From positions 39,624,405 through 39,688,404 of the forward strand of contig OY759265.1 in the NCBI GenBank assembly GCA_963662155.1: 64,000 bases of DNA. The letters are read 5' to 3'. Of this stretch, positions 62,001-64,000 are shown one piece after another. Source of the DNA: Lamellibrachia columna. Lineage: Eukaryota; Annelida; Polychaeta; Sabellida; Siboglinidae. Numbering within the stretch: position 1 is the first letter of the stretch; each line of letters begins with the position of its first letter. The position numbers and the translations under genes are program-made. The notes under the pieces were generated by a model. It did not search any database. It had not been told where the DNA came from and saw only the letters and a program-made list of their open reading frames with translations.

Positions 62001-63904
62001 TTACTATACTACACCGGCTCTAACCGACAATGTGCTGCTCCCGTAACCCCAGCAGCAGAGAGGCGAGCTGTTGCATTGGCCTACGCCGCTGCAGGAACTA
62101 CGATATACATCTGCTGGGAATGACCCATGTCATGTTATATTGTTTAAAAATTAATATCACTTAACATATTTAATGTTTTATCCATCTAAATAATGTTACT
62201 GATATTCCATATTCGGCAGAACTACATTTTTGATGTAAAATGGTCAGTGTATCGCACCGCCATCTATTGGTTTAAAACATAAGTTTCGAAGACTGGGTAA
62301 ATATATAATTTTTGGAGGACGAATCTCAAGTATTTGAGAGGCAAGAGTAGGATCCATATTTGTAAACTGAGACAATGATGCATTTGCCAGTTACTATTTC
62401 TGCCGTCGACCTTAAAACAGAGGGGAAGTTTTATGAATAATTTCTTATTTACAAAACATACAAAAACTGGACATGTAATGCTTAGCTAATAGAACATTTC
62501 TATTATGAATTCAATTGAAAATATTTAATGTAGTTTTGAAAGTTATATATTGCTCGTGTCTACACGAATTTCATATATTCTTGAATATGATTTATATCTA
62601 AACTACATCGATAAAATGATGCTCTGCGTAATCCAAGATTATGTTTTGCGCTATTGTATTAACGCATTTAATTGGTAAGAAATTATCCTTAAAACTAGAC
62701 ACGGTACTATATTTGAACACTAGTCAAAGTGTTATTAGTTATAGTATAGATTTCGTAAATGAATCTTGACTATGCGGATTAATTTAGGATGACTGCATTA
62801 TATTAACAATTTGTACATGGTTCAGACGAATAAAGTATAGACAATGATAAGAAATACCAATTAAAACAGAAGCTCAGGTTTAAAAATACTCCTTATTCCT
62901 GGTGTACAGCTCATCGATCCACCAAATAGGAATTGCGCTATATAAATGCTGTATTATTATTGTTAGTGTTATTATTATTATTATTATTATTATAATCATA
63001 ATCAATTTTTATTATTATTGTTGTAGAAACAGCATGTGTCCTTTTCCACACCGACAAGTGAACTATTTGTGGTTGTGGCTGAAAGCGAATAACATGAATC
63101 GAGTGTAGTAAAATACTCGCACACGAGAGTAAACGACGATTCACACGCCCTGATGTTAGAGTAAACGACGCTTCACAACCCTGATGTTAGAGTAAACGAC
63201 GCTTTACACGCCCTGATGTTAGAGTAAACGACGCTTCACAACCCCGATGTTAGAGTAAACGACGCTCCACACGCCCTGATGTTAGAGTAAACGACGCTTC
63301 ACAACCCTGATGTTAGAGTAACCGACGCTTCACACGCCCTGATGTTAGAGCAAACGACGTTTCACACGTCCTGATGTTAGAGTAAACGACGCTTTACAAG
63401 CCCTGATGTTAGAGTAAACGACGCTTTACACGCCCTGATGTTAGAGTAAACGACGCTTTACACGCCCTGATGTTAGAGCAAACGACGCTTCACACGCCCT
63501 GATGTTAGAGTAAACGATGCTTCACAAGCCCTGATGTTAGAGTAAACGACGCTTTACACGCCCTGATGTTAGAGTAAACGATGCTTCACAAGCCCTGATG
63601 TTAGAGTAAACGACGCTTCACAAGCCCTGATGTTAGAGTTAACGACGCTTCACATGTCCTGATGTTATCGTAGTATTACTCTTTCTTTCAGGAAATGTCG
63701 CTTATGGCAAGAAAACGAGTCAGATTGGTGGTAAGAAAATGTACAGAGCTCAGAAAGCAGTTGATGGGAATACCGATCCTGTCTTGAATAATAAACACTG
63801 TGCACATCCAGATGCACCGACAGGTACCAACGTCTGGTGGATGGTGCACTTTGGTGAAAAGTACAACACAAGCCGCGTTGTCATCTACAACAGAGGAGAT
63901 TGTT
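59079..63904 (+). CDS. Host gene, 5' part: secreted or receptor protein with EGF-like and fucolectin domains
   Basis: Three exons are seen. Exon 1 (59079-59145) encodes a short signal peptide, MGRMMLVIRVTLLVVMADP, with donor A|GTAGGC. Exon 2 (60064-60231) is EGF-like and exon 3 (63692-63904) fucolectin-like. All junctions are phase 1, so the exons can join in frame. The combination resembles the N-termini of bivalve MEGF-like or receptor-type tyrosine phosphatase-like proteins, which bind ligands outside the cell; more exons must lie beyond 64000. Exon 1 is a relative of the exons at 2909-2819 and 40720-40810. Substitution of the older start codon here means ATG 59079 is the best start left. 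Confidence 0.6.
59420..59960 (-). pseudogene. LINE reverse transcriptase fragment in intron 1
   Basis: Minus strand: KAKVLEWIPDFLSDRK, an RT motif before the catalytic box, then degraded text with RPHLEYGI and ALSPYYAKDMI near 59860-59760. A palindromic CTGCCCCTCCCT...AGGGAGGGGCAG lies at 59510-59541. Many stops; it is an old insertion. Confidence 0.5.
60064..60231 (+). CDS. EGF-like exon 2 of the host gene
   Basis: 168 bp, acceptor TTGCAG|GC and donor G|GTGGGT, phase 1 at both ends. Cys-rich: GSCIFPCRCTNGC, TTTGDCINGGQC and SGYRWSGPACQTG, the spacing of a truncated EGF-like module. Confidence 0.7.
60232..63691. other. Intron 2 of the host gene
   Basis: No coding sequence is seen. It contains poly-G runs (61904-61912 and 61971-61983), an (ATT)n tract (about 62955-62995) and the minisatellite at 63125-63668 close to the acceptor. 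Confidence 0.6.
63125..63668. repeat. 31-32 bp minisatellite, about 17 units
   Basis: The tandem unit reads CCTGATGTTAGAGTAAACGA followed by CGCTTCACACG, with ACACG/ACAAC/ACAAG variants. It ends only about 25 bases before the splice acceptor of the fucolectin exon. Confidence 0.95.
63692..63904 (+). CDS. Fucolectin (F5/8-type lectin) exon 3 of the host gene
   Basis: 213 bp, acceptor TTTCTTTCAG and donor T|GTGAGT, phase 1 at both ends. It encodes GNVAYGKKTSQIGG, AQKAVDGNTDP, HCAHPDAP, NVWWMVHFG and RVVIYNRGDCC, the hallmark order of the fucolectin/tachylectin domain (N-VAYGK, AVDGN, C-H, WW-V-FG, I-NR-DCC). The domain is incomplete; the rest would be in the next exon. Confidence 0.8.
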
Positions 63905-64000
63905 GTGAGTATAACTCTGACACTATGTCCACACATTCACCCAGTGTTCTTTCCCGACCTTTGCTTAAAGGTCCCTTCTCAATTCGATTTTTTGCTAGTC

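Overview
This is animal nuclear DNA, most likely from a lophotrochozoan and probably a bivalve mollusc. The evidence is spliced host exons with GT-AG borders (signal peptide, EGF-like, fibronectin III and fucolectin-type exons, all phase 1), several kinds of LINE, an LTR retrotransposon, many microsatellites and TTAGGG-type telomere-like repeats. The species is inference; no marker gene is present.

Layout. (1) 1-1424 is a partial copy of an unclassified large repeat, here called repeat A. (2) 1425-42567 is one giant imperfect palindrome. The left arm (1425-25618) and right arm (29392-42567) hold the same components in mirrored order: LTR-retrotransposon piece, host signal-peptide exon, IS3-like DDE transposon, 45-bp minisatellite, LINE fragment, and repeat A with a nested LINE derivative. 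The spacer (25619-29391) holds two host exons and two head-to-head LINEs. (3) Only the left arm carries a 13.5-kb Polinton/Maverick (adintovirus-like) element at about 3864-17414. (4) 42568-45171 completes the LTR retrotransposon. (5) 45770-48270 is a LINE. (6) 48911-52847 is another copy of repeat A. (7) 52848-58870 is non-coding DNA followed by a LINE. (8) 59079-63904 is the 5' part of a host gene for a secreted or receptor protein with EGF-like and fucolectin domains.

The Polinton is the most informative part. All its genes lie on the minus strand, in transcription order: protein-primed DNA polymerase B with N-terminal zinc fingers and an OTU-like region, a possible membrane protein, packaging ATPase, a tiny membrane protein, retrovirus-type integrase with chromodomain, a small membrane protein, penton (minor capsid), a small basic pX/pVI-like protein, double jelly-roll major capsid, and adenain-type protease. 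It thus carries replication, integration, packaging, maturation and capsid functions. Almost every large gene is broken by one or a few lesions, so this copy looks recently dead.

Its terminal inverted repeats carry arrays of CTCF-like, CRE and E-box motifs and end inward in telomere-like repeats. The region upstream of the polymerase holds three perfect heat-shock elements and nuclear-receptor half-sites. The polymerase and ATPase genes share a near-identical 21-bp TATA core promoter. This regulatory layout is what I would follow up first.
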